From NCBI GenBank assembly GCA_947683425.1, contig CANTUQ010000031.1, positions 6,521,001 through 6,585,000 on the forward strand: DNA of 64,000 nucleotides, in the 5' to 3' direction. This document shows positions 44,744 through 56,339 of this stretch, in pieces (within the stretch, counting starts at the first letter, position 1; the number at the start of each line of letters is the position of its first letter). Under the pieces are notes generated by a model, which was not told the origin of the DNA, searched no databases, and saw nothing but the letters and a program-made list of their open reading frames with translations. Source of the DNA: Excoecaria cochinchinensis. Its lineage: Eukaryota > Streptophyta > Magnoliopsida > Malpighiales > Euphorbiaceae. The position numbers and the translations under genes were made by a program.

Positions 44744-45969
44744 TTATGTTTTTATGTATTAGTCTATTAACATGTTGATTTATTTGTTTCAATCATGTCA
44801 TTTAATTTATTTTTCATTCATAATACATTATTTACTTATTTATTTATTTAATTTATTATTTATTATTTAATTTGTTTAATTAATTTTCTTAATTTAATTG
44901 CTAACATTAATTTCATTTATGTTTTTTTTTATTCTAACACTTATTTTCCTTCCTTGGGCTTTCTCGCGAGCAAATGGTGAGATCCAGGAGTCTCATTTGG
45001 CTTAACTTATTGTTTTATCATTTGTATTATTTTCTCTATTTTGGCTCTTTATTTTCTTATTTTGCCATGTAATTTCTAGTAAAAATTGTTTATTTTATGC
45101 ACGTTATATTCAAAAATCACAAAAATATTTATATTAACTAATTTGGATTTTTTCTAATAAAAATTGGACTAATGTCCTAGTTATTTCATCCAAATAAATT
45201 GTCACTTTAAAATTTTTTTTTGTAAGAATGCATGCGTGGACCAATGTCCTCATCCTTAATAAATACCCTATTTTATGTATGATTTACATTTTATTTATAT
45301 TGGGGGTTGTATTCCGCCCCTAGTTTTATTGTAAATTATTGTGCTTTAGTTTACTTTATTTATTGCTTTTATTACATGATTGACTTGCGTTTTAATTATT
45401 GCATTAAAATGTATGAGAAAAGGAATGAAATTTTATTTCTAAAACTCAATTATAATTTTAACCAAGGTATGAATAAATGGGAAGTCCCGAACCATCTCTG
45501 GTCTTAGACTCAACGAGGTTAGATGAACCCTCCCAATATTCTATTGAAAGGGGAATTCCAAAATATCTCTTGTTGCCCAAAATAGGCCCAAGTTACATTG
45601 TCTTTGGCTCCATGAGGTTAGACGAACCATCTTAATGTTCTATTAGGGTGAGGACTCCAAAATATCTCTGGCTTGCCCAAAATAGAAGTATATGTATCGC
45701 TTTAGGTTTCACGAGATTAGATGAATCTTTCCAATATTTTGTTGGAAGGAGGATTCCAAAATATCTCTGATTGCACAAAATAGACACACATGTGTTGTCT
45801 TAGGCTCACTGAGGCTAGACGACCTTTCCTAATATTTTATTGGGTGGCAACTCCAAAACACCTCCTTGTTGCCCAAAATAGACGCCCTTGTAATCTTTAT
45901 AATTTCCATGAACCTTACTCGAATACCCTAAAAGCGGGTCATTCAGGGCACCCCGGGGTTTGGTGTGCA
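43603..45969 (+). repeat. 3' LTR of G (2,367 bp)
   Basis: TGTAGACACCGGGTC to TTTGGTGTGCA. It has a GC-rich U3 patch at 43806-43930 with TAGCGCGCTA (43816-43825), a TATA box TATAAATA at 44111-44118, an ATT run (44711-44743), and four U5 modules at 45480-45890. Confidence 0.88.
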
Positions 45970-46261
45970 TTATAATACAACTATGTTTAATCTCAAGACT
46001 TTGGAAAACCCAAGGGAAATCTTGATAGCATCCCACTTAACTCCTGAAGAGAGAGTGCAATTTGAGAAAGTACTGAAAAAATACGAAAAAGTCTTTGCCT
46101 GGACTTATAAAGACATGTCGGGGATTGATAAAATGGTTGATGGGCATGCCATCCCAACTTACCCAAGGTGTAGGCCAGTCAAGCAAAAGCTTAGGAGGCT
46201 CAGGCCGAAATAGGCATAGAAGGAAAAGAAAGAGGTCCATAAACAGATTGAGGCCAAATTT
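45970..46261 (+). pseudogene. Protease-RT linker of H
   Basis: FNLKTLENPREILIASHLTPEERVQFEKVLKKYEKVFAWTYKDMSGIDKMVDGHAIPTYPRCRPVKQKLRRLRPK, with stops at 46211-46213 and shortly after. The Trp in VFAWTY is a stop in both A and B. Confidence 0.85.
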
Positions 46262-47269
46262 CTAGTGGAGGTTCAATACCCAACATGGTTGGCCAATGTA
46301 GTTTCTGTAGCTAAGAAGGATGGAAAAGCACGGATGTGTGTGGATTATCGGGATCTAAACAAGGCTTGTCCAAAGGATGACTTCCCCTTACCTTATACCG
46401 ATGTATTAGTGAATAGTGTGGCCGCTTGCATAATGTACAGCTTCATGGACGAATGTGTCAGGTACAATCAGATCCTCAACAAGATACTAGATCGAATTAT
46501 GACTTCCTTCATTACTGAGTGGGGCACGTTTGCATATAGGGTTATGCCCTTTAGGTTAAAGAATGCGGGAGCGACTTATTAGAGGATGGTTACGATGATT
46601 CTAGGCGACTTGATCCACAAGGAAGTTGAAGTGTATGTTGACGACATGATGATCAAGTCTGCTACTAGGGAAGATCACTCTAAGGCTTTAGAAAAGTTCT
46701 TCCGATGGATCAATAAGCATGAACTCCACCTCAACCCTAAGAAATGTGTCTTTGGAGTAACCTCGGCGAAATTGTTGGGACAAATAGTGAATCAAAGAGG
46801 AATTTAATTGGATCTTGATAAGGTCAAAGCAATCAGAGAAATGTTTGTGCCTGAAAAGGAGAAAGAAGTCAAAAGTTTCTTAGGAAAGCTTCAGTACATC
46901 AGTTGCTTCATTGCTAAGCTAGCTTCGGTATGTGAGCCAACATTCAACCTTCTCAAGAAGAATCAGCCAATCAAGTCGAATAGTGATTGCCAGACATCCT
47001 TTGATAATATCAGGGACTACCTTTTGAACCCACCTGTTTTGAGACCACCACGGTCTGCTAAGCCTTTAATTTTGTATCTGGCCATAGAAGGCAATTTAGT
47101 GGGTGCCTTGATTGCTCAGGAAGATGAGTTCGGAGTAGAGTTTGTCGTGTACTACCTTAGTAAGAAGTTATTACCTTATGAGGCTAAATATGTTCAGGTC
47201 GAAAAGATCTTCTTGGCGGTTATTTGGGCCGCTAAGAAGTTGCGATATTATTTCCATTCATTCAGTGTA
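46262..47269 (+). pseudogene. Reverse transcriptase and first RNase H of H
   Basis: CVDYRDLNKACPKDDFPLP, SFMDECVRYNQI (catalytic Asp kept, the following GYAG lost), WGTFAYRVMPFRLKNAGATY and YVDDMM, then VKSFLGKLQYISCFIAKL and VVYYLSKKLLPYEAKY. Stops lie at 46580-46582 (Gln codon in A) and 46805-46807 (Glu codon in A). A TAG at 47270-47272 ends the part at the same codon as in A. Confidence 0.9.
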
Positions 47270-47272
47270 TAG

Positions 47273-47994
47273 GAAATTGTCAAGCATGACCCACTTAAAT
47301 ACCTTCAAGAAGCACCTTCTTTGCTAGGCAAGATGGGAAGATGGTTGCTACTATTGCAAGAGTTTGATATAAAGTATATAACTAGGAAAACCATCAAGGG
47401 AAGGGCTATGTCAGAGTTCTTAGCCGATCATCCTATTGAAGGGGACCAGTTTGAGTACACTTTCCCAAATGAAGATATCGGGGCCATAGCGGTACAAGGT
47501 TGGCAGTTGTTCTTCGACAGCGCAGCTAACGGTAAAGGGGAAGGAGCTGGGATTATCCTCATAACCTCGAAGGGTGAAAAGCTACCCTTAGCTAAGAAAT
47601 TGAGGTATAATGCCACAAACAATGAAGCTGAGTATGAGGCTTACGCCTTCGGGTTGGAAGCACTTTTAGCCCTAGGGCAAAGGCCGTGGAAGTCTTTGGG
47701 GATTCATTATTAGTGATTCACTAGATCAGGGGGGGAATGGTCAGTCAAGCAGGAAAGGTTATTACCTTACGTGGAACATCTGAAGATGTTGGGTAGCCAG
47801 TTCGAGGCTTGCACCTTCCATTTCATCCTTAGAGATGAGAATCAACTAGTAGATGCTCTTGCAACTCTAGTGTCTATGTGGGATAACCCGAAAAGGGTCG
47901 TCCTAATTTCAAGTTCGAAAAAGCCCTGTTTTGAGACCGATCAGGTGATGGATGTTGAGGTCGCCAATGGAAAACCGTGGTATTATGACATTTA
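47273..47994 (+). pseudogene. Tether and second RNase H of H
   Basis: KYLQEAPSLLGKMGRWLLLLQEFDIKYITRK, then LFFDSAANGKGEGAG (first Asp kept), NEAEYEAYAFGLEALLALG, a frame change near 47690, GDSLLVI-like remains, and DENQLVDALATLVSMWDNP. Ends at NGKPWYYDI before a TAG. Confidence 0.82.
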
Positions 47995-48109
47995 GAATTA
48001 CTTGGAGAAATTTGTGTTCCCAGAAGAGGCCACTAAAAAGGACCAAAGGATGATATGAAAGTTATCTACCCAATTCATTAGTGTGGATGGCATGTTGTAC
48101 AAGACGTAG

Positions 48110-49217
48110 GTTTACGGTATTCAATTGAGATGTCTGGCTGAGAAGGAGGCTACTAGGCTCATGAAAGCGGTTCATGCCGGTATTTGTGGGGCTCATATGA
48201 ATGGTCTAACCCTAGCAAAGAAGATCAAGCGACAAGGGTTTTACTGGCTCCTAATAGACACAGACTGTTCAAAGTATATGAAACAATGTCAGTTGTGCCA
48301 GCAATAGGCAGATTTGAGGCACATGCCAGTTTTATAGCTACACAACTTGACGTCCCCATGGCCGTTTGCAGCTTGGGGAATAAACATTATAGGTGAGATC
48401 CACCCCACAGCTTCTAATGGGCATAGGTTTATAATAATTGCCATCGATTGCTTCACTAAATGGGTTAAAGCTGAGTCCTTCAAGAAGATTGATGCCCGAA
48501 TATGGCAAGATTTGTCGAGTGAAACTGGACCTGCAAATATGGCCTCCCACACCATATAGTTTGTGATAACAGAGTACAGTTCATGGGAGAAACTAGACAA
48601 GTACTTCAGAAATATGTTCATCACCACAGATCTTCGCCTTACTAACCCTAGGCTAACGGGGCAGTTGAGGCAGCCAACAAGAACATTAAGAGAATACTGG
48701 CCAAAATGGTTAAGAGCTATAAAGATTGGGCAGAGAAGCTACCCTTCGCACTCTGGGGTTATAGAACCACTATCAGAACTTCCACAGGAGCCATGCCATT
48801 TTCTCTAGTATATGGGACCGAAGCGGTGTTACCTGTTGAAATTAAGCTCGAATCCTTAAGGGTTGTTATGGAAGCCGAGATTCCTGAGATAGAATGGGTA
48901 CAACAACGGTTATTGCAGTTGAATCGCTTAGATGAGAATCGATTGTGAGCGTATTACCATAATTAGGTTTATCAGAAGAGGTTAGTGCTGTTATTTGGCA
49001 AGAAGGTTAGGAAGCATCCCTTAAAGGAAGGAGACCTAGTTTTCAAGCAGATGAGGTCAGGTGTACCAGACGTCCGTGGAAAATTTTGACCCATATGGGA
49101 AGGTTCGTTCGTGCTAAAGAAGTTAATGTCAAAAGGAGTAGGCATATTAATAGACAGTGACATAAATGAATTCAAGGAACTAGTCAATGTCGACAGATTG
49201 AAAAGGTTCCATGGCTA
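48110..49217 (+). pseudogene. Integrase of H
   Basis: ICGAHMNGL and CQLCQQ zinc-binding parts, WGINIIGEI (first catalytic Asp changed to Asn), a frame change near 48500 in the KKIDAR region, decayed core, then SYKDWAEKLPFALWGYRTTIRTSTGAMPFSLVYGTEAVLPVE in frame again. Several stops lie between 48305 and 48560 and more after 48945. It ends KRFHG like A. It is clearly dead. Confidence 0.88.
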
Positions 49218-49847
49218 AGGACTCAAAATCAAAAGAAGAGAATAAGTGCCCCGCGGGTCGAAAACCGAAAAAAAAGGCGGCCTTGCTAAAATTGTTTGCC
49301 CTGCTAGGGTGAAAATTGAAAAGGCACCCTAGGCAAAAATTAAGGGCTAAGAGAAAATGATCAATCGTGAAAACCCAAGAGGGCCGATTTGTAACAGGAG
49401 TGGGATGCTTACATGATTTATCCCGAGATTAGGTATAGTTTTGTATTTTCTTGAATTCGGTCAAATGATGGTCATGAGTGATAAAATCGTATGGAGATGT
49501 ACATGATTCTGCAATGAAGAATTCATATTGCATTATTTTTATGTTCTTTTGTAAAAAGAAAAATGGAAAAAATAGTGTTCTTTGTTAAGTCCATCTAATC
49601 TAATGATTATCCTCTGAGTACTTTCTAGCCTGTCAGATACCTAGGTCGATCGAGCCTGTTGTCAACAGCTTAAAAAAAAGGAAAGAAAAAGAAAAAGAAG
49701 AAAATATAAAAAAAGAAAAAAAATAAATAAAAGCTGCTGAGTTGAATTAGGATCTCCTCAAGCAAAAATAAGGCATAGGGTTATGTGAAAATCTGAAAGG
49801 ACGCATATCCTATAAAGAAAAGCTAGCATGAAAATCCATAAGGGGCA
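49218..49847 (+). other. 3' UTR of H
   Basis: No gene. The first 180 bp correspond to 1380-1580 of A (reverse orientation), including the GAAAACCGAAAAAAAAGGCG block. A purine-rich stretch (49670-49735) and AAGGGGCA end at the LTR start. Confidence 0.7.
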
Positions 49848-50923
49848 TGTAAAGACACCGGGTCCTAAGGTAGTCCAAGATCAGAATTACCCGATGATGA
49901 AAGCGTCGCCTATTCACAGGCAAAAATGTCTAAGATGATATTTCCCTTATCGAGACCCTCATTTTTTAATTAAAAAATAGCTAAATAAATATATATAATA
50001 AACATTATAAAAAAATTAGAAATAAAAAAGGGTGGGAAATTATATAAAAAAATTTTGATTAAAAAAAAAAGGTTTTAATTTGGTGGCTACAAAATGTTTT
50101 AATTTGGTGGCCATTGTGAGTTACGGCCTCACATGCGGCTGCAACTCACTTTTGTGAGTTATGACCTCACACGAGGTTGTACCCCACTCACCCCTGTCGC
50201 TTTCTCACCTGGGAAACATAGTTCTGGGACTGCAAAAATCAGGTCTTTTTCATGTTTTGGTGTTATTTTGGGAAAATAAAATTAGAAAAGTGACTTTTAT
50301 TTTTGCATTCCCGAAGATGAAGAAAATTAAAAGAGAAGACTCTGTCTTCATTTTTGGGGGCATCTCTCTCTTTCTTGGAGGAGCTGTCTTGAAGAACAGA
50401 GAACACAGGGAGGCGAGAGCAAAAAATCCCAAAAAATTCAAGATTAAATTTTTCTTCTTATTTTGAAAAGCTTTTGATTCTTGGATTGACCGGAGTAAGG
50501 AAAATTAATTTCCTCAACACAGTCACTCCATTAAAATCACCTTTTTTGAATTTATTTTCTGTGTAAAAAAAACTCAGATTTTCTTAAATGTTTTGGTGTT
50601 TATCATCGCAAACTAGCCAAGGGGAACGGATTGAGGCATCGTTTTCTCCACTCTAAAAATTCTGAGGGTAAACATTATTGGATCCATTTTCACTATTTTA
50701 TTTTGTTTCATTTATCATTATTATTGTTAATATTGTTCCTACTGTTGATATTACTACTATTGTTATTATTATTCGTATTATTCTTGTCACTGTGATCTTT
50801 GTTATCATTATTATTATTATCCATTTTATTATTGCATTATCATCATTATCATCATTGTTATTATTATTATTATTGATGTTGTATCAATGTTATTATTATT
50901 ATTAATATTGTTATTATATTTGC

Positions 50924-50926
<3 letters not shown>

Positions 50927-50984
<58 letters not shown>

Positions 50985-51011
50985 GTTGTTGTTGTTGTTG
51001 TTGTTGTTGTT
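50927..51011. repeat. Compound TTA/TTG microsatellite in LTR H
   Basis: About 19 TTA units followed by nine TTG units; mirror image of the CAA/TAA run of minus-oriented LTR B, so the compound repeat is inherited with the LTR. Confidence 0.96.
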
Positions 51012-51106
51012 TGACTTTATTATTATTATTAGTATTATTATTAATGCCATTATTACTGTTGTATTATTATTATTATTTCATTATTTTATCATTACTGTTA
51101 TTTTAC

Positions 51107-51107
<1 letters not shown>

Positions 51108-51167
<60 letters not shown>
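51108..51167. repeat. ATT microsatellite in LTR H
   Basis: About 19 ATT units. The polyleucine open frame over this and the previous repeat is an artefact. Confidence 0.96.
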
Positions 51168-51169
<2 letters not shown>

Positions 51170-52391
51170 TTTTGTCATTATTATTGTTATATAAGTTTTG
51201 CATGACTAAATTTTAATTCCCTTTGCATGTAAATTGTTTGTGTATTAAATTGACATGTCTAATTTAATTCGTTTTATTACATATGCATGTATTAGTTATG
51301 TTTTGCATTTTCTCTTGTCTCTGTATTTATTTTGGTTGATTGTAGAATTATTATTAACATTTTTATTGTTATTTTTCTTATTTAGGGTTTAAAATGTGAC
51401 CTTGTTTGCATGAGTGTCTTCGTAACTAAGTCCAAGGGTCATGATGCGAAGGAGATCGTGCCATTTGGGTGAGATCCTACTAACCTTTTTGTTTGCATGA
51501 TTATTTTTGCTTATAAAATAGTTTTATTTATACGCATGTAAGATAAAAAAAATCACAAAAATATTTCTATAACCAAATTGGGATTTTCACTAATAAATTG
51601 GGACCAATATCCTTGATTTTAGCCAAGGAATGAAAAACGTCATGAATTAAAACGAAGAGTTAAATTTTCTAAAAATGGGATCACTCATCCTGGTTTTCAA
51701 TCCAACAATCCAAATAACTCTTCGATCCCTCTTTAAGTGAGCGTAAAGGAACCAACGTTCTTGAACCAAATAAATATCCCAATTTATGTATGTCATTTTC
51801 TATGTTTGACTTTGTTTTGTCTGTTTTAAATTTATATTCATATACCTTATGGACCCTTGTAATTAATTATTTTTGGGGCAATTTTCCTTAGTTTTTCTTT
51901 TCATTTGGGATTGTATTATGTCCCGATTTTCCATCTTGTAAATAATGTGCTTGGCATGTTTACAGCTTTCCATTATCACTTTATTTACCGCTTTCTTTAC
52001 AGCTTTTGTTTACTGCTTTCGAATGCTTGCAATGCGCTTTCAAATTAAATGCATTAATCATGTGAGATGAGAGATAGAATTTTATGAATCTAAAAACTCA
52101 TTTATAATTAACCAAGACATAAATAAGAGTGAAGTTCCAAACACCATCTCTAGTTTAGACCATAGAGGTTAGATGACCTTTCCCAATTTCTCGTAAATTG
52201 GGTGGCGACTCCAAAATACCTCAAAGGTGCCTAAAGGTGTCATGAGGCTAGAAGATCCTTCCAATGTTCTATTGGAAGGAGGTGTCCAAAATGTCTCATA
52301 ATTCCTAAGATCAAAAGATGCAAACTAATCTCTCGAGCCCTAAAAACGGGTCTCCTAAACGAGGGACTTACCGGTTTCGGCGCGCGTCACA

Positions 52392-52860
52392 GCGCGCTAC
52401 CTTTAAAATAATGATGAATGACACCTAGGGTAATGCAGAGCGAATTGGAGCCAAGAATCATCCTAGTTGAGATCCTCAAGAATTAGATTGCGTCTCGACA
52501 CTTGGGCCGCTCGAACGAATTTGTCGCTCGGATTTTGCATAGCATTTGCACATTCACACGCATAATTTAACCCTGCATGTGGGTTTTGGTTTTGCAGGAA
52601 ATATTAAGCAGTGAAAATTATCCAGAAAGACTCCCCCAGAGCCCAATAAAGGGTAGGGATAGTCTAGCTTGGAGACTCTCATCCGATCTATGCATGCAGA
52701 CATAATAGCAGCATTAGCCGCCTATAGCCAGACCACAAATGATAAAATGACAAAATGAGATAACAACAACTGAACCTTCGTCAAGGGTAAATGATCAAAA
52801 TGATTATCATGATAAATTGATTTAATGGAGTTTGTTTTATTTAGGGAACAGCTAAGGCTA
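52392..52860 (+). other. 3' UTR of I before the repeats
   Basis: No gene seen. It includes GGGTTTTGGTTTTGCAGGAAATATTAAG, an acceptor-like site, which has a counterpart (TTTGCAGGAAAAGTCCAAG on minus) in J. Confidence 0.55.
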
Positions 52861-52879
52861 TGCTATAGAATAACCCTAC

Positions 52880-53470
52880 GCTTTGGAAGTCTGGAGCAGA
52901 CTTGGTGCATCACCATTTGAGAATGGCACCTGCACTTTGTAATTCTGGAGCAGACTCGGTGAAGTTCAAGAGAACAATTCCCGTATTTTGTAAGTATGGA
53001 GAAGACTCGGCGCATCACCATTTGAGGATGGCACCTACACTTTGTAAGTCTGGAGCAGACTCGGTGCAGTTCAAGAGAACAATTCCCACGTTTTGTAAGT
53101 CTGGAGAAGACTCGGCACATAGCCATTTGAGGATGCCAACCGCACTTTGTAAGTCTGGAGCAGACTCAGTGCAGTTCAAGAGAACAATTCCAATGTTTTG
53201 TAAGTCTGGAGCAGACTCCGCGCATCACCATTCGATGATGGCACCTGCACTTTGTAAGTCTGGAGCAAACTTAGTGCAGTTTAGGAGAACAAAATCCTGC
53301 ATTTTGCAAGTCTGGAGTAGACTCGAAGCATCGCTATTTGAGGATGGCACCCACACTTTGTAAGTCTGGAGTAGACTCGGTGCAGTTCAAGAGAACAACT
53401 CCGGCGCTTTATAAGTTTGGAGCAAACTCGGTGCCTCCCAATTTGAGGATGTTACCCGTGCTTCAGAAGT
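52880..53470 (+). repeat. About 105-bp tandem repeats in the 3' UTR of I
   Basis: TTTGTAAGTCTGGAG marks the full units at 53041, 53146, 53251 and 53357, period 105-106. Each unit has two about 52-bp halves, both with GTAAGTCTGGAG(C/A)AGACTCGG. As 105 is a multiple of three, a long frame stays open through it; that is not evidence for a protein. Confidence 0.9.
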
Positions 53471-53657
53471 CTTGAGAAGACTCAGTACAACATAGAAGGA
53501 TGACAATTGCTCCACGGTCTAGATGGTGGCTTAAAGAGACGATTTCCTTCTTGTAGCTGTAGGAAGGCCACCGCCTCAGGTACACGCTTCTTTCCTTTCT
53601 CTGAATTTTTGCTCACCTAGGCACCTACGTGCTAGCTTTTCCAAAATTGGGTGCAAC

Positions 53658-56202
53658 TGTAAACACCGGGTCTCGAGGCCATCCAAGATCAGGATTACCC
53701 AATGATGAAAATAGAGACCGATTCATAGCCAAGAAAATGGGGATTAATCGTCTCCTTGTCAAGTTCTTTTGTCTGTTTTAAAGTGCTTTTAAAGTTTTTT
53801 TGGAAGAGAAGTCTTTTGCAAGAAAATAATAGATAGTCTTTTGGGAAAACACGATTTTTTTGGGTTGAAGTGAGGAGGGTGTGTGCGTCGATCTCGCCGG
53901 GAGAGGAACGTGAAGGCAGGGAGATACTCGCGATACCCGCGCATGCAAGGAGCACTACCCCCTAACATGCACGCTCACGAGAGGCGCTGCCTCCTGCTGT
54001 GTGCGCGGGCAACCCCTCGCGTGAGGCCGCCATTTTGCAGGGGGGCCATGCAGGCTGCGCGATAGGGCTCCCCTGTGCGCGAGGCGGCCACGCGGTAGCC
54101 ACATACGAGGCCGCACCTACCCGTGCGAGGCCATACCTCGTATGAGGGTGCCCTTGCGCACGGGCAGCCACGCAGCAGTAACGCGCTACCGCCCCTACCT
54201 GCTAGGAACCCCTCGGCAGGCCGCCCCTGTCGCTTTCCTTCCTCCTACAGCGTGATTCTATCTGATTTTTGAGAAGCTACAGCCTAAATCGGACTGAAAA
54301 AACCTTATTTTTCGATTTTTATGTCTTTTTGGGGTGGATTATATAAGAGGAAGAGAGAGAAAAACAAAAAGGGAGGAGGATTTTTTGGAAAATGAGTTTT
54401 TGAACGAAAAAAGGGAGTTTTTTAAGAAAAGAAAAATGTTTTCTTGATAGCAAAAATTCTTTCTTTGATTTTCTTGGGTCTAAAAAAAAGTTTGTTGAGG
54501 TTAAATTTAATTGGGGAAGGGAAAATCAATGCCCTTAGCTTGGGTTTTCTCATCAAACAACAAAAAACCATTTTTGAGTCTCAGTGTTCTTGAATTCTTT
54601 TAGACAAAAACTTAAGATTTCTTTTCGAATCTTTTTGAGTCTGTTTTTTTGAATCTTGATGAGGGTAATAGATTGAGAACATCTTGGTTTCAAATTATCT
54701 ACTCTGAGTATAAAGGATCTTGAACCCATTTTTATTAGCTCATTTTACTTTTCGTGCATTAATGAATATATGAACAATGACTTAATGAATATGTGTTTTC
54801 GGATTTGAGATTTATATTTCTTGATATGTTTTTCCAATCTTTATCTTGTTTTTGGCATGAGAATGGACAAATGCATATGATTTAGGTGTGAAAAATCAAG
54901 TTTTTAGTGTTTGATATTTTGGAAAATCTTCCTTTTTCGAAGGCTGCTCCACCAGTTACCCCCTAAGGGCGGGAAAGAGGTAAGGGGTGGGCTAGCCACC
55001 CCTCACCCTATGTGGTGTCCCTTCACACGCTTTTTTCCCGTTTTGGCTCGATTTTAGCCCGTTCGATGCATGTTTCGTGTCCATTTTAGTGATAACTTTT
55101 TACCATTTTAGGTTAAATTTTATTTTCCGTCTTATGATGTTTATTTCCCTTATTGTCATTTTTATTTAGTTTATTTTAGAATTATTACTAATATTTTTAT
55201 TGTTGTTTTTATTTGGGTTTAAAATTTGATTTTGCTTGTTTGAGCGTTTTCGTGACCAAATGGATGGGTCATGAAGTGTAGGAGGCTACGGTATTTCGAT
55301 GAGATCTTACCTATCTCTTATTTGTATGATTGTGCTTATTTGTAAATAAAATAGTTTTATTTTATGCACGTGTCAGATTAAAAAAATCACAAAAATATTT
55401 TTATGATTAAATCGGGATTTATATTAATAAATTAGGATCGATGTCCTTGATTTTAGCCAAGTAATGAAAAAAAATCATAAATTAAAATGAAGAGTTAATT
55501 TTCTCCAAATGGGAGTAATTCATCCTAGTTTTCAAGCAAATAGCCGAAATAACTCTTCGATCCCCTTTTAAATGAGCATGAAGGAACCAATGTTGTTAAA
55601 TCGAATAAATATCCCGATTTATGCATGTTACCCCTTTTGATTGATTTTGCTTGATTGTTTAGCTTTATGTTTAATGTCTCGAGGGCTCTTGTAATTAATT
55701 ATTTTTGGGGCAATTTTGTTTAGCTTTTCTTTTCATTTGGGGGATTGTATTTGTCCCAATTTCTCTTTTGTAATGGTGTGGGTTTGTGTGTTTACTGCTT
55801 TATTTACAACTTTCATTTACCATTTTCTCGATGCTTGATTGCACCTTTAATAAATTGCATTAACCGTGTGAGAGAAGAGATGGAATTTTCTAATCTAAAA
55901 ACTCATTTATAACTAATCAAGACATTAATAAGAGTGGAGTTCTGAATTACTCTCTGATTTAGACTATAGAGGTTAGATGACCTTTCTCAATTTCTCGTAA
56001 ATTGGATGGCGACTCCAAAATACCTCGAAGGTGCTTAAAGATTTTATGGGACTATATGAACTTCCCCTATGTTCTATTAGGTAGGGATTCCAAAATGTTT
56101 GGTGTTACCCAAGATCAAATGACACAAACCAATCCCCAAGCCCTAAATATTGGTCTCAAAAAGGGGAGCTTTCCCTGATGGGCCTGTTCGGCACGCATCA
56201 CA
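53658..56202 (+). repeat. 3' LTR of I (2,545 bp)
   Basis: TGTAAACACCGGGTC to GCATCACA. GC-rich U3 patch at 53880-54240 (GCGCGAGGC, GTGCGAGGC and TACGAGGC words); TATA box TATATAAG at 54340-54347; PBS-like TGGCGACTCCA at 56007-56017. Confidence 0.88.
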
Positions 56203-56300
56203 ACTACTAAAACATACATATTCAAGCATTTAGTACCCTACTTTCTCCGAAATATGTCCAATTATAACTGGGGGTTATTTTGGGTCATTACAATACATGT

Positions 56301-56334
<34 letters not shown>

Positions 56335-56339
56335 CATAT
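56203..56339. other. 137-bp spacer between tail-to-tail LTRs I and J
   Basis: No gene. TTTTGGGTCATTACA (about 56279-56293), read on minus, looks like a TGTAATGACCCAAAA LTR start of some other element. The rest is a TATATA/CACACA run. Confidence 0.5.

Larger units (their letters stand above)
40780..45969 (+). mobile_element. 3' end of Tat element G
   Basis: 3' UTR, tandem repeats, polypurine tract and LTR. The body of G would lie left of F but is not there; X and D are, so a rearrangement removed it. The right end cuts element H just before the FNLKTLENP codons, so G inserted into H. Confidence 0.85.
45970..52391 (+). mobile_element. Tat retrotransposon H (pol and 3' LTR)
   Basis: Plus-strand copy close to A in gene content. 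It lacks everything before the protease-RT linker because G is inserted there. Its 3' LTR ends at 52391 against the 3' UTR of I. Unlike D, G, I and J it has no tandem repeats before the LTR, and unlike A no antisense gene. Confidence 0.88.
49848..52391 (+). repeat. 3' LTR of H (2,544 bp)
   Basis: Starts TGTAAAGACACCGGG (two extra A compared with its sisters) and ends GGCGCGCGTCACA. U3 contains GTGAGTTACGGCCTCAC (50116-50132) and GTGAGTTATGACCTCAC (50154-50170). It carries ATT/TTG microsatellites at 50927-51011 and 51108-51167. The PBS-like TGGCGACTCCA lies at 52203-52213. Same subfamily as B and I. Confidence 0.88.
52392..56202 (+). mobile_element. 3' end of Tat element I
   Basis: 3' UTR (52392-52860, no gene), tandem repeats, conserved tail and LTR. 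Its left edge is the end of the LTR of H, so H inserted into or next to it. Confidence 0.85.

Noticed and set aside
52902..53363. 153-codon open frame with a 35-residue repeat
   Set aside because: It follows the 105-bp tandem repeat of I, whose length is a multiple of three, so it stays open without selection. The opposite strand is partly open too.
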